A stretch of DNA of 34,306 nucleotides from Phoronis australis (lineage: Eukaryota > Phoronida > Phoronidae): assembly GCA_002633005.1 (NCBI GenBank), contig NMRA01000113.1, positions 528,441 to 562,746 of the forward strand. Direction: 5' to 3'. Position 1 is the first letter of the stretch, and the number at the start of each line of letters is the position of its first letter. The notes beneath the pieces are model-generated. The model saw only the letters and a list, made by a program, of their open reading frames with translations, was not told where the DNA came from and did not search any database. Both the position numbers and the translations under genes were made by a program. Of this stretch, positions 1 through 27,181 are shown piece after piece.

Positions 1-38
1 TAATGAAATGAGCACTTGTGATATTTGTAATTTATCAG

Positions 39-16441
<16,403 letters not shown>

Positions 16442-16614
16442 TTTTGAGTGTTTATGACAAACCAAGATCATGTTCAGGAAAAGTAACAGTGTGGACCTAA
16501 TAGTGGCGAAATTTCTGCCATTTGGTTATGACCGTTTTCAATGCGATCATGTAAGGACTGATGAAAGACCAACCTTGGGTTGCCCATGTTTCTGTGCAAA
16601 GCTCTGGTGGCATA

Positions 16615-16653
16615 AATAAAGACAATTTAGTCAATTTTGTAATTTAAAATAAA
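16615..16653 (+). promoter_or_regulatory. LARS2 polyadenylation signals
   Basis: Two canonical AATAAA hexamers, at 16615-16620 and 16648-16653, lie about 175 and 210 bases after the LARS2 stop. The 3' UTR is therefore probably short, about 200 bases. No competing hexamer lies between them and the stop. Confidence 0.75.
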
Positions 16654-17400
16654 ATGCAGGCTCTTAATTTTGCATATGTGGGGGCTGGTAAACTGTGGGT
16701 GCAAGAGAATGCATCGTTAACAGGTAATTGTGCCCCACATGGCAAGCCAAGGCATTCAAAATCATGCGTGTGTGCATTTGTGAGACTTTTCAAAAAAGCT
16801 CGACACCTTGGATAAAATTGATTCAGGTTGGTGCTATTCATGTGATATGGAGGACTCTAGAAAAATGCCCAAAATTAGCCAACTTCAGAACATTACGTCT
16901 CGGAAATGGATGTTCGGATTCATAGAAAGCTTTCAGATACTGTGCTACATTGTTTTTGGAATGTTCCATTTTTGCATGAGGGGCGAACAGAAAAAAGGAT
17001 CATCTGTGAATAACCACAACGACAGCCATAATCTCAAGAAGAACACACATGCTAAATTTTATAAAGATGCATCAAAGATCTTTCTTGATATCGAGGCAGA
17101 CGCAAAGAAAACTAAAATAGCATCTAAGGGCACAAGAGTAGTTAGGTCTGTTTGAAAATCAGCCTTGCTCTTTAAGCAGCTTCATGGGTGGGTAGGGAAG
17201 CAGACGACAACAGACATGTGAATAATAAAAGGGCCACTAGGAGGCGCAGTACAGGTCAAAGCTCTCGGAACCCCAGCGGGTGCTGCTATCTCCTCTGTCT
17301 ACTTTACACTAATTTATTTGCCAAATTCCATGACCATTCATCAACTTGGTGCATAGTGGTGAATTACTGTACTCGTTCTACCTGTTCTTAAAGAATTTTG
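16654..17400. other. Intergenic, unassigned
   Basis: Follows the LARS2 3' end. It contains an open frame of about 115 codons at 16808-17155 (lysine- and asparagine-rich end) that matches nothing I know. I treat it as unassigned. Confidence 0.4.
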
Positions 17401-18480
17401 CTTCATTTGAAGATGACTTAATTAAGTTGAAGTTAACTCTGTGGTAATTCCTACTGGCGCAACGTATTTGGAAGTATGACATCTTTCTACAAGAAAATAA
17501 TTGTTGCGAGTAAAGAGGACTTTTTAAATCAACCTTTGTGGTTTAATAATAACTTGGCGATCGGAGGCACAAGTGTTTTTTATAAGACTTGGTTTATAAA
17601 AGGCTCAAGATTTATTAGAGATATGTATACCTCTGATAGTGATTTCGTTAGTTTGAACCATATGAAACATAGGTTCGTGATCTAACCTTTCAAAAGTCTA
17701 TTTCAAAGTAAATTTAAAAGTATTAATGTCTACTCTCCTTGCATGCCTTTCGCAATTACTTATAGAAAGATTTGAAGGGTTGTAGACATATTTGTTCAGT
17801 CTTTAATGACGTTAAGAAACCTTTTAAGTCAGAGTGTAAATGAGAAATAGAGTTTGGAGGTAGTTTAGATTGGAAGAAAATATACGCATTGCCTTATGAA
17901 ATTACAAAAGGATCAAAACATTAGATGATTCCAATTTAGAATACTACACAGGATTATTGCAACAAATACCTTTTTAGTCAAAATCCATGTTCAAGATCTA
18001 ATTTGTGTTCCTTTTGTAATAAAGCTCCGAGACGCTGTCACACCTTTTTTGGGAATGTCGCCTTGTATAAGATTTCTGGAAGGAATTTGGAAAGCTACTT
18101 CATAAGTGCCTCATTCAGCTTCCCAACTGTCTCTCTTACGAACGTGTTATTGGTGGACTTTGTGAGACGCACGATTTGCTTCTACAAGCCAAACAGTACA
18201 TTTACCAGGAGAGATGTCACAAAATACCTAATTTTCACAAGTTTGTTACATATACTTAAGAGTACTATAATGCTGAAAAATTAATTGCATTAAAAAACTT
18301 TGTATATGACAGCTTCTCTGCGAAATGGGAAAATTTTATTGTTCACGTTAACTCCATGTAGAAGTTGTTTACTTTACACCAGATACGAGAATGGTCTCTC
18401 CTGAGGTGTGCATGTGTGACTGAATGGTTGTACTTATTTGCTTTTTGTCCTTGTTTATAAATGGTAATAAATACCCGAAA
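17400..18480 (+). pseudogene. LINE ORF2 3' end (L1/Tx1-like), broken
   Basis: Decayed C-terminal part of a non-LTR retrotransposon reverse transcriptase protein. Blocks in order: YWRNVFGSM (near 17450), FLNQPLWFNNNLAIGG then FYKTWFIKGSRFI with DMY (17530-17625), IYALPYEITKGSK (near 17880) and NLCSFCNKAP (18000-18030). A shifted FWECRL follows, the CCHC-type end of such ORF2 proteins. The blocks lie in several frames, with stops at 17683-17685 and later. After about 18360 the sequence looks like a 3' UTR ending in TAATAAATA. Upstream endonuclease and polymerase cores are absent, as in a 5'-truncated insertion. Confidence 0.75.
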
Positions 18481-19909
18481 AAAACGTGGTACATATTGAA
18501 GCATTCATAAAGAAAACTTATTTTATTTCTTTTTCAAGAATTTATTAACAAGAATAGCAAATACAATAACAAAGTAATGATACAAAAAGTTGAATATTCC
18601 CTCCTCATATTCATACAAGTTTCTCTTTATCATTGATAATACATGTTCAAGACATGAGAGATTGATGTGAAACAAGACAAGTTTGTAGCTGAAAACATCG
18701 TCAAAACCAAAAAAGTATATTGATGTTCTTTAGCACTGTACTACAATATTCAAAGAAATACTGTGAAGCCTTACAGAATTCCATAAACCTTTGGTGAAAC
18801 GATAAGTTAACGTTGTCGTTTCTCGATGCAATTCACAAAATGTATAATTAGTGGGTTCTACGATTCCAGCTTTATACACTTAAGAATCTGTACTGGATTC
18901 ATGGGAGTTGGATGTCTATATAGATATTTATCATATTTAAATAAATATCTTAACAAATTAATTTTTTGTTTTACAAATGGATTGTAGTCATATCTGAACC
19001 CTTAATTCTTGTCTCTTGTCAATATTTGCCAACCCTTTCGAATTCCACAGAATGTTATCATACAAATCAAGTTAAATTTTTAATGAAAATTCATCCAAAA
19101 CCTACCAAGTTTAGCAAAAACATATCTTACACCCTTATCATCCCACGTTAATTCCTTGATTACTGGAGCGAATTAGTAACAAACACAAGATATAGCCTGA
19201 CGACATGAATATGAAGTATGTTGAAAATTGCCAAATGTTTTTAAGAACGAGTTTTGTGACTAAAATGATCCAACGTAAATCACTAAAGTAAGTATCGTGA
19301 CATGGTGCTAGGGAACAACACTACATGATGCAGGCTGTGTGCCTGTCAGGTACGTCATTAGTGCAAAGGTCCCCTATTTGTAGCATTCTTTGTTTTCACA
19401 TTTACAAGTTTTCAATAAATACCACTGCACTTTGTTTAGTGTAAAATATGTCAAAATAGTATTGTGGTTTAGTTCCTGCTATACATTAGCATAGTAAGGA
19501 GCATGCAAATACATGTAGTTTCCACCGACATTAATTAATATATAACATAAAAGGCTGATAAACACATGAATTCATTTTTTTAACTGGGCTGAGTCTACCT
19601 GACATTAGCTCCTGCAATGCTTGGAAAGTTTCATGCTTACAAAATTTGTTGTTATTTTGGAACAGAACATGTAACAATAACTATCTCCAAAACAACACAA
19701 ATGAAAATGTCCCTCTAGAAAAACTTCTCCGAGACTTACAAGCCATGTAAATATATTCAATACAGTATAATCCAACCAATTTTTGTCAAAACATGACTGA
19801 CAGATGAATGTTTAGTAGAGCTCTAAAACAGGTGTGTTGTTCTCAGCACTTTGGCTGCAGAAACAGTAGCAGAGGTGATGCAACATATTGACGACTAATC
19901 ACAGCCATG
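18481..19909. other. Unassigned AT-rich DNA
   Basis: About 1.4 kb between the LINE relic and the Gag relics, very AT-rich. Short open frames only; I recognise no gene, RNA or repeat family. Confidence 0.5.
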
Positions 19910-20240
19910 TCCATGGTGGACCGTAAGCATACCGAAAGGTAAACCCAGAATCATTACTTTGCCCACGAAACTGATTTCCCTGAGCATAGGAATTCTGACA
20001 GTGTTACTGATTATATAATCCATGCTTAGAGCATTGTCGCTGTCTTGAAACATGTGGGTGAGAGTATAAGTGGTTTGTTGGTGTCCATGGTTCTGAAGGG
20101 ACTGCCATCTGAGGTTAAGCCATTCACTATTATAATCACACAGAAAAAAAAGTCTCAACTTTTGCCGAGTTCAAAGTTGCATTGCGAAATTTTGAAGATA
20201 ACGAGACAGTGCACGATTAAAGCAATTCGATTCTGAAAGT
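19910..20240 (+). pseudogene. Retrotransposon Gag relic 1
   Basis: Reads TDYIIHA (then a stop), HVGESISGLLVSMVLKGLPS, PFTIIITQK, and after a frameshift in the A-run at 20143-20151 continues STFAEFKVALRNFEDNE. The order D-Y-[IV]-x-x-A, G-E-x-I-S-x-x-L-L, M-V-L-K-G-L-P, [FY]-x-x-x-x-T-Q-K, [FL]-x-x-F-K-x-x-L-R-[NS]-[FY]-E is that of Gag proteins of LTR retrotransposons. One stop and one frameshift make it a pseudogene. Confidence 0.6.
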
Positions 20241-20559
20241 CAGTGGTGCTAATAGTGGTATATAGGGCAATGGTGGTACAAAGTTCTCTGGTTAAACTCG
20301 TGTGGATAATGTGAGGTTGTAAATCTCAAGCTGCGAACATGGTGCAAACACGACATTAGACATCTAATCACGATACCAAGTTTTGTCGCAAAATATGATG
20401 GCAAGATTGGCTGACCAATACAGGTCATATGTGTTGTATATGGATATTTAAGTCCAGCACTGTGGAACCTCATGCAGTATAAGTAATATCAATGCACACC
20501 AGCAGAGAAGGAGAACGCATACACTGAACTGGTGTTTGGACAACCGTATCCTTTCTTTG

Positions 20560-20745
20560 ATAATGCCCAATGCCAGGATGAGGGCAACAAGGTGTTAAAA
20601 ATCCTGAGCAATTATTATGGTTGTAGTGATACACCAAAAGTAATTTTGTTGTATTCGCAGTTGTGTTCCATGGAATAGGGAAAAAATGAAACCATTATGC
20701 ACTACCTAATATGGGCGGAGAAATGCGACTGAAACGGTGATTGAG
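20560..20745 (+). pseudogene. Retrotransposon Gag relic 2
   Basis: Reads NKVLKILSNYYGCSDTPKVI, LLYSQLCSME, a stop, then NETIMHYLIWAEK. This matches the segment of Gag that normally precedes the MVLKGLP block of relic 1, yet it lies downstream of it. It is therefore a second insertion or a rearranged piece. Confidence 0.4.
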
Positions 20746-21138
20746 TAAATGCCTTCTGATTTCAATGATTGTTGGATGAATATAATGCTTTTTCTGTCGA
20801 TGGTGTTAGATCAGCCGTTTCCTTACACATGCCCACTTGTCCTTTAGTAGCCATCTTAGTTGAAAAATGTTGATTTGAATCACTCCCTGAAAAGCCCCGT
20901 TTTACTCAGCAACACGGTTATGTACAGCCGATTGTTAAATGGTGCTGGCAGTAAAAATGACTCAGGACCATGATTGGGATTCAATCTGTGAGTGAGCTTG
21001 CACTGAAACTTACTCAAACACGCGATTCCGGCTACCTATTTCATGCTCAGTCACTCTGACTGCGCTAAGTTGTCCCTCGCCAATAGAGCTTGCTACCGTG
21101 CACTATTGTTTTACTCTGTGCTCTCGTGGTTGAAAATC

Positions 21139-21580
21139 ATGTCGGGCTCTGAAGAAAGTGCTCACTGAATCAAACGAGCAATAAATATTAATTAAGCCCC
21201 CAAGCCCTGTTAAGCTCGCCACTGACCCTGAAGGAAAGTGGAAACTGTGGAAACAAATATACACAAACTACAGCATAGTAACTGAACTTGACTCTCATAA
21301 GGAGGCGTAAAAAACATATGTTTTTAATGTCGGTGATGGGCACTGAAGCACTCAAACTGTGCAACACCTGTGACCCCTACAACACGAACACCCCTACGGA
21401 CATTTTAAGAAAGCATGATGACCACATTCTCAGACAGACTAATGATACTTTTGAACGGTATTGTTTTAATGCACGAAGTCAACAATCTGGAGAATTGATC
21501 GACACTTACCACTTACCTCGCTGAACTGAAAAAACTTGCAATTTCTGTGAATGTCTACAGAATGCTCTCTTGATAAAAAA
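21139..21580 (+). pseudogene. Ty3/Gypsy-type Gag relic 3
   Basis: Starts at a plausible ATG (MSGSEES, 21139). Then follow KLATDPEGKWKLWKQIYTNY and, after a frameshift near 21300, FLMSVMGTEALKLCNTCD, FERYCFNARSQQSGELIDTY and, after another shift, LAELKKLA. The W-x-x-[FW]-x-x-x-[FY] ... F-x-x-x-G-x-[ED]-[AG] ... F-x-x-x-x-Q-x-x-x-E-x-x-x-x-[FY] layout is the Gypsy Gag core. No linked pol follows. Confidence 0.6.
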
Positions 21581-21729
21581 ACATTTTATTTTGTTTTTTT
21601 GCCACATTAACAAAATATGCATGTCACGGTTGCATTAAATCGCGTCGTTTGAAATATACCATTAATTGTGTGAGACTATAAAAGCACAAATTGTGCAATA
21701 AATAAGTAGTACATATCAAGAATTTAGAG

Positions 21730-21953
21730 ATGATGTCTTTAAAAAAAGCGAGCGTCACGTTCTTGGCTTTGAGTGAGACTGAATACAGGTCCAAAGAAGA
21801 AAGGCAATGGCACAGTGTAGATGTGATAACGAAAGAGGATCAACAAGGAGTGTTGATGGGAATAACAAATCTTGGAGTGAAGAAAAACAAGTTTTTTTGG
21901 TAACAAATATAAATGTAAAAGAGACGGCATTCTTCACAGACTCAACGTCTGAG
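21730..21953 (+). pseudogene. RPA-like OB-fold gene, exon A (broken)
   Basis: From the double ATG at 21730 it reads MMSLKKASVTFLALSETEYR, then QWHSVDVITKEDQQGVLMGI, and stops at TAA 21901-21903 just after a run of seven T. A one-base shift at that run continues VTNINVKETAFFTDSTSE up to a perfect donor GAG|GTAAGT at 21954. The alternating strand pattern (VxxxxGVLMGI.NL ... NINVKETAFFTDSTSE) resembles an OB-fold of replication-protein-A type. The assignment rests mainly on exon C. Whether the shift is a real lesion or a homopolymer read error cannot be told. Confidence 0.45.
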
Positions 21954-22127
21954 GTAAGTGTCTTCAAACTTCTGAAGTGTAAATTATTAATTTTTTTAAA
22001 GTTCGAAATTTTATAATTGCATTTTGTTGTAATTTTGTAAAAATAATTTTAAAACACAAAGACTACAAGTTCATTAGCCGCTTTTCTCCGTGTTTGAATT
22101 GATCGTGATTTTTATTAATTACTCCAG

Positions 22128-22262
22128 ATATTCGACGCCAAGCCGTTTCCTGTTCCTGAACATATCTTCGATGAATATAACAACCCGTCGAACGTGGAAA
22201 TCTGAGACATCCGATCTTTACCCATAAAAAGACACCTGTCGGTGCAAGAATGCGTTAGTGCT
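22128..22262 (+). pseudogene. RPA-like OB-fold gene, exon B (in-frame TGA)
   Basis: 45 codons between acceptor TTAATTACTCCAG and donor GTAAGT, in phase 0 with exon A. It reads IFDAKPFPVPEHIFDEYNNP, then a TGA at 22203-22205, then DIRSLPIKRHLSVQECVSAV. Matching phases and strong splice sites support a real exon; the stop says it is now broken. Confidence 0.42.
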
Positions 22263-22788
22263 GTAAGTCCGTTTGTACACGTAACGGTTACTCGTACAAT
22301 AGTGATGATTGGCAAACCGACTAAAACATTACAGATTTGCATACGTTTATTATGCAAGTCTACCTTGGATTGTTGATTACGTCAGTTTCGTTTACACAAC
22401 TGTGACAAATTAATATTTTACTGAAATCTTTTTAAATGCATTTCCAATATGCTAAATTGTACCATGACACTTGTTGTTGCATTGGCTAAACGAAGAACTT
22501 AGGAACAGGTTTCTGGGTTACGCCGTTACGGAGATTGTAGAATTCCCAGCCGACATACAATGGCACAAGCATTTCTGCGTTTTTTCTACAATGTTTTAGT
22601 ACTCAAATATTGCAACAATTCCAACATGCCGCATATGAGCTCTACAACTATTTGCACTGATTTGGATCCCTCTGTCAAACATGCACATTCGCTTGTACCA
22701 ACGTTTTTTACAAGATGTTTCTACTCATCAGTCCCGAATATAGGCGCGTGCGCCAAAGCTACGAAATTAGACGTATCGTAAAACTTCT

Positions 22789-22880
22789 AATAAACGTCGA
22801 GGCGTTTATTTTTTCACACGTGCTCCAGACCTGTCGGTTATTAGGGGGGAGGTGTTTATTGGGGAAAGTGTTTATTTTTC
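22789..22880. repeat. GTTTATT-rich degenerate short repeat
   Basis: Cluster of CTAATAAACGTCGAGGCGTTTATT, GGTTATTAGGGGGGAGGTG and GTTTATTGGGGAAAGTGTTT units, echoed at 23047-23115 (TATTTATTAGAAAGGAGTG, CGTTTGTTAGAGGGTGACG). The copy in the second block (25233-25260) has lost one internal section between two GTTTATTTTT repeats. Confidence 0.6.
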
Positions 22881-23180
22881 AGGCCTACGGAAGTCCAACA
22901 CATGAAACAGGTATCCTACAATCCCGAACAAAACATTCGTCCTTATAAATCGTGTTATTACGTGATTTTCAAGCATGGTTTTACGTCATTAGTATCCTGA
23001 AATGTCATACACATATTTTCCACATACGTTTTGGTATTCAGAGGGGCTATTTATTAGAAAGGAGTGTTTATCACGGATCTGTGCATCTAGTCCCCCGGCG
23101 TTTGTTAGAGGGTGACGTTTGTAAGAAGTTTCACGGAAACGCCACAATTGGCCGTGTGTTCACCGGCTTATTTTCTACAG

Positions 23181-23410
23181 ATTGACGACACTCTACAGAC
23201 TAAAGGGAGAAAAAGAAAAGAAGGCTGACATTAACCAATCCGGAGGACCAACAAACGGTGGTCTTAGTCCTGTGGGGCGACAAGACACAACTTGCAAACG
23301 AGCTTAAGTTGCACAACAAGGTGTCGTTCAGTTGTGTCGACGTCACAACATTCAACATGGAAAAACAATTGCAATCCACCGAAGATACAAAAGTCACGGT
23401 ACAAAACTAA
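23181..23410 (+). pseudogene. RPA-like OB-fold segment, exon C, copy 1
   Basis: After acceptor TTTTCTACAG it reads IDDTLQTKGRKRKE, then after a one-base shift near 23220 LTLTNPEDQQTVVLVLWGDK, QLANELKLHNKVSFSCVDVT and FNMEKQLQSTEDTKVTV, ending at TAA 23408-23410 or at a possible GT donor at 23399. The order L-x-x-x-x-[ED]-x-x-x-V-x-x-x-L-W-G-[DE]-x-[AT] ... V-x-x-x-x-[VC]-x-[VT]-x-x-F ... L-x-[ST]-T is the signature of RPA single-strand-DNA-binding OB-folds. The frameshift is present in both copies, so it is not a random read error. Confidence 0.6.
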
Positions 23411-24230
23411 TTGTTCGATAAATTGAAAAATAAAAATGCACTATCAGAACTTGCAGTTCAACTAGACCGTATGTAATACTGTTTTAATTGTCTGTACCTA
23501 TGACATTTCTTGTGCATTCCTTACCCAGATTCTGGTTCTCAGGTTCATGCGTTTGTTACAATCATTAGATTTCGACGTTAAGATATATTCCTTAATGAAC
23601 ATCATTCTTGTAACAGTTGTACGCGTGATAAATCGAATAAACCTTGCACGAATTGTTTTGTATGTCGGATTCATGTATACCGAACCTTTTGAATTATGAT
23701 TGTAGGTTGGTAACTCAGAAGTAAAACAAAAAATAACAATCAGTGGCACTGGGCGAGGAGGGTCACGGTAATTATTGTCCATTTTAACGTTTTCTTTTTT
23801 AAAATGATGTCACTAAGTTTAACTTATTCATGCCTTATAAAAACATTGAATTTATTCGAATATTGATGACTTAGTAATAATGTGTTGACAATCGTGTATA
23901 ATTGCTGTTTTAAATATCCTATCTTACTTCTTCAACTTCTTCTGAGAATGTAAAAAATAACGAAATTAATTAGTTTAAATACTAGCATGAAGTTGACTGT
24001 TATTCAAGATAACTGTTGGAAAATCATTAAATCATTTATTGTTACTGCATGACGGATGGTTTTTAAGAAAATAATCAATGCTACAGGTTGGTCAGGGAAA
24101 GGTAGTTGTATAACATATCAATAACGTCACAAATTTCCTGTGTTGCACTTTACTGATTAGAAATAATTCAGTTACCAGGTAAAACAGCTAACTGTCTTCT
24201 GTTTTTATTACAGCAAAGTCCTAACAACAG

Positions 24231-24353
24231 ACCATCGCTGTTTTTTGTGACACTGCCATAGATATGGATGTGTTGAAAAACAAAATCGGGCAACAGATAG
24301 AGTGCATAACTATTCGGGACCGGCTAATGCGGTACAATGAAGTACAAGAGTAG
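24231..24353 (+). pseudogene. Candidate last exon of the RPA-like gene, copy 1
   Basis: After CTAACAACAG it reads TIAVFCDTAIDMDVLKNKIG and QQIECITIRDRLMRYNEVQE then TAG. The second copy keeps this frame despite a three-base deletion and several base changes, which hints at coding origin. Function is unknown beyond its neighbour; it could also be chance. Confidence 0.3.
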
Positions 24354-24826
24354 TATAAGTTTTAGTATAAGCTAGAATATAAGTAGTCTATTGTAAAGTA
24401 TTAATTGAGATTCAATAATTAGATATATCAAAATGTACTCACTGTGAAGTTTTGTTTTATAACACACATAGTACTATTATAACACAACTTCAATGACGTA
24501 GTCGTTTCTTGTCATTGCATGTCAAAGAAACATTCCGAAGTTAAAAAAAATCTAATCATGCCAAATGATATGCAGAAATCAATCTTGTACTCAAAAACTT
24601 GCTCTAAATGGTTTTGACATTACACGATAGATCGCGGTGTCATCCACAATACTTATTTTTATTCCGATCATCTCTTCCCTCGTAAGGGCTCATAATGCAC
24701 CAGCAAGGGTCAACTAGTGCAAAGGTCATGAAAATTATCAGCGTGTAATTTCTTTTGCAGTTTTAAAGAATTTTATTTCATATTGGAAACCCGGTTGTTG
24801 TCAATAACTTTAAATAACAATTCCAG

Positions 24827-24827
24827 N
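24827..24827. other. Single N, contig join
   Basis: An isolated N precisely between the two copies of the 2.4-kb block. It probably stands for a gap of unknown size. Confidence 0.85.
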
Positions 24828-25561
24828 GTCAGTTTCGTTTACACAACTGTGACAAATTAATATTTTACTGAAATCTTTTTAAATGCATTTCCAATATTCT
24901 AAATTGTACCATGACACTTGTTGTTGCATTGGCTAAACGAAGAACTTAGGAACAGGTTTCTGGGTTACGCCGTTACGGAGATAGTAGAATTCCCAGCCGA
25001 CATACAATGGCACAAGCATTTCTGCGTTTTTTCTACAATGTTTTAGTACTCAAATATTGCAAAAATTGCAACATGCCGCATATGAGCTCTGCAACTATTT
25101 GCACTGATTTGGATCTCTTTGTCGTACATGCGCATTCGCTTGAACCAACATTTTTTACAAGATGTTTCTACTCATCAGTCCCGAATATAGGCGCGTGCGC
25201 CAAAGCTACGAAATTAGACGTATCGTAAAACTTCTAATAAACGTCGAGGCGTTTATTTTTCAGGCCTACGGAAGTCCAACACATGCCACAGGTATCCTAC
25301 AATCCCGAACAAAACATTCGTCCTTATAAATCGTGTTATTATGTGATTTTCAAGCATGGTTTTACGTCATTAGTATCCTGAAATGTCATACACATATTTT
25401 GCGCATACGTTTTGGTATTCAGAGGGGCTATTTATTAGAAAGCAGTGTTTATCACGGATCTGTGCATCTAGTGCCCCGGCGTTTGTTAGAGGGTGACGTT
25501 TGTTAGAAGTTTCACGGAAACGCCACAATTGGCCGTGTGTTCACCGGCTTATTTTCTACAG

Positions 25562-25791
25562 ATTGACGACACTCTACAGACTAAAGGGAGAAAAAGAAAA
25601 GAAGGCTGACATTGACCAATCCGGAGGACCAACAAACGGTGGTCTTAGTCCTGTGGGGCGACAAGACACAACTTGCAAACGAGCTTAAGTTGCACGACAA
25701 GGTGTCGGTCAGTTGAGTCGACGTCACAAAATTCAACATGGAAAAACAATTGCAATCCACCGAAGATACAAAAGTCACGGTACAAAACTAA
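25562..25791 (+). pseudogene. RPA-like OB-fold segment, exon C, copy 2
   Basis: Duplicate of 23181-23410. It shares the early frameshift and adds a stop: the Cys codon of copy 1 (TGT) is TGA at 25714-25716. It also has N-to-D and F-to-V changes beside it. LWGDKTQLANELKL is unchanged. Confidence 0.6.
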
Positions 25792-26567
25792 CTGTTCGAT
25801 AAATTGAAAAATAAAAATGCACTATCAGAACTTGCAGTTCAACTAGACCGTATGTAATACTGTTTTAATTGTCTGTACCTATGACATTTCTTGTGCATTC
25901 CTTACCCAGATTCTGGTTCTCAGGTTCATGCATTTGTTACAATCATTAGATTTCGACGTTAAGATATATTCCTTAATGAACAGCATTCTTGCAACAGTTG
26001 TACGCGTGATAAATCGATTGTTTTGTATGTCGGATTCATGTATACCGAACCTTTTGAATTATGATTGTAGGTTGGTAACTCAGAAGTAAAACAAAAAATA
26101 ACAATGGGCGAGGAGGGTCACGGTAATTATTGTCCATCTTAACGTTTTCTTTTTTAAAATGATGTCACTAAGTTTAACTTATTCATGCCTTATAAAAACA
26201 TTGAATTTATTCGAATATTGATGACTTAGTAATAATGTGTTGACAATCGTGTATAATTGCTTTTCTAAATATCCTATCTTACTTCTTCAACTTCTTCTGA
26301 GAATGTAAAAAATAACGAAATTAATTAGTTTAAATACTCGCATGAAGTTGACTGTTATTCAAGATAACTGTTAGAAAATCATTAAATCATTTATTGCTAC
26401 TGCATGACCGATGGTTTTTAAGAAAATAATCAATGCTTCAGGTTGGTGAGGGAAAGGTAGTTGTATAACATATCAATAACGTCACAAATTTCCTGTGTCG
26501 CACTTTACTGAAATAATTCAGTTACCAGCTGTCTTCTGTTTTTATTACAGCAAAGTCCTAACAACAT

Positions 26568-26687
26568 ACCATCGCTGTTTTTTGTGACACTGCCATAGTG
26601 GATGTGTTGAAAGACAAAATCGGGCAACAGATAGAGTGCGTAACTATTCGGCACCGGCTAATGCAGTACAATGAAGTACAAGAGTAG
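26568..26687 (+). pseudogene. Candidate last exon of the RPA-like gene, copy 2
   Basis: Duplicate of 24231-24353, three bases shorter in frame (IDMD becomes IVD). The AG just upstream in copy 1 (AACAG) is AACAT here, so that acceptor would be lost in this copy. Confidence 0.3.
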
Positions 26688-27181
26688 TATAAGTTTTAGT
26701 ATAAGCTAGAATATAAGTCGTCTATTGTAAAGTATTAATTGAGATTCAATAATTAGATATATCAAAATGTACTCACTGTGAAGTTTTGTTTTATAACACA
26801 CCTAGTACTATTATAACACAACTTCAATGACGTAGTCGTTACTTGTCATTGCATATCAAAGAAACACTCCGAAGTTCAAAAAAATCTAATCACGCCAAAT
26901 GATATGCAGAAATCAATCTTGTACTCAAAAACTTGCTCTAAATGGTTTTGACATTACACGATAGATCGCGGTGTCATCCACAATACTTATTCTTATTCCG
27001 ACCATCTCTTCCCTCGTAAGGGCTCATAATGCACCAGCAAGGGTCAACTAGTGCAAAGGTCATGAAAATTATCAGCGTGTAATTTCTTTTGCAGTTTTAA
27101 AGAATTTTATTTCATATTGGAAACCCGGTTGTTGTCAATAACTTTAAATAACAATTCCAGCAAAACACAAGCGCAGAGTTC

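Larger units (their letters stand above)
22381..24826. repeat. 2.4-kb direct duplication, copy 1
   Basis: 2446 bases that recur at 24828-27160 with a few percent base differences and small indels. The copy ends exactly at the N. See the matching entry and findings: probably the end of one haplotype contig. Confidence 0.95.
24828..27160. repeat. 2.4-kb direct duplication, copy 2
   Basis: 2333 bases, starting exactly after the N with GTCAGTTTCGTTTACACAAC, the same 20 bases that start copy 1 at 22381. It runs collinear to ATAACAATTCCAG. The largest indel is about 66 bp present only in copy 1 (around 22804-22869). Confidence 0.95.

Noticed and set aside
16808-17155. 115-codon open frame just downstream of LARS2
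   Set aside because: Lysine/asparagine-rich, no motif or family I recognise, starts with a non-ATG codon and has no neighbour suggesting an exon; chance length in AT-rich DNA is possible.
22560-22781. 73-codon open frame MAQAFLRFFYNV, repeated at 25007-25228
   Set aside because: Conserved only because the 2.4-kb block is repeated. Most differences between copies change the amino acid, so there is no sign of selection on protein.
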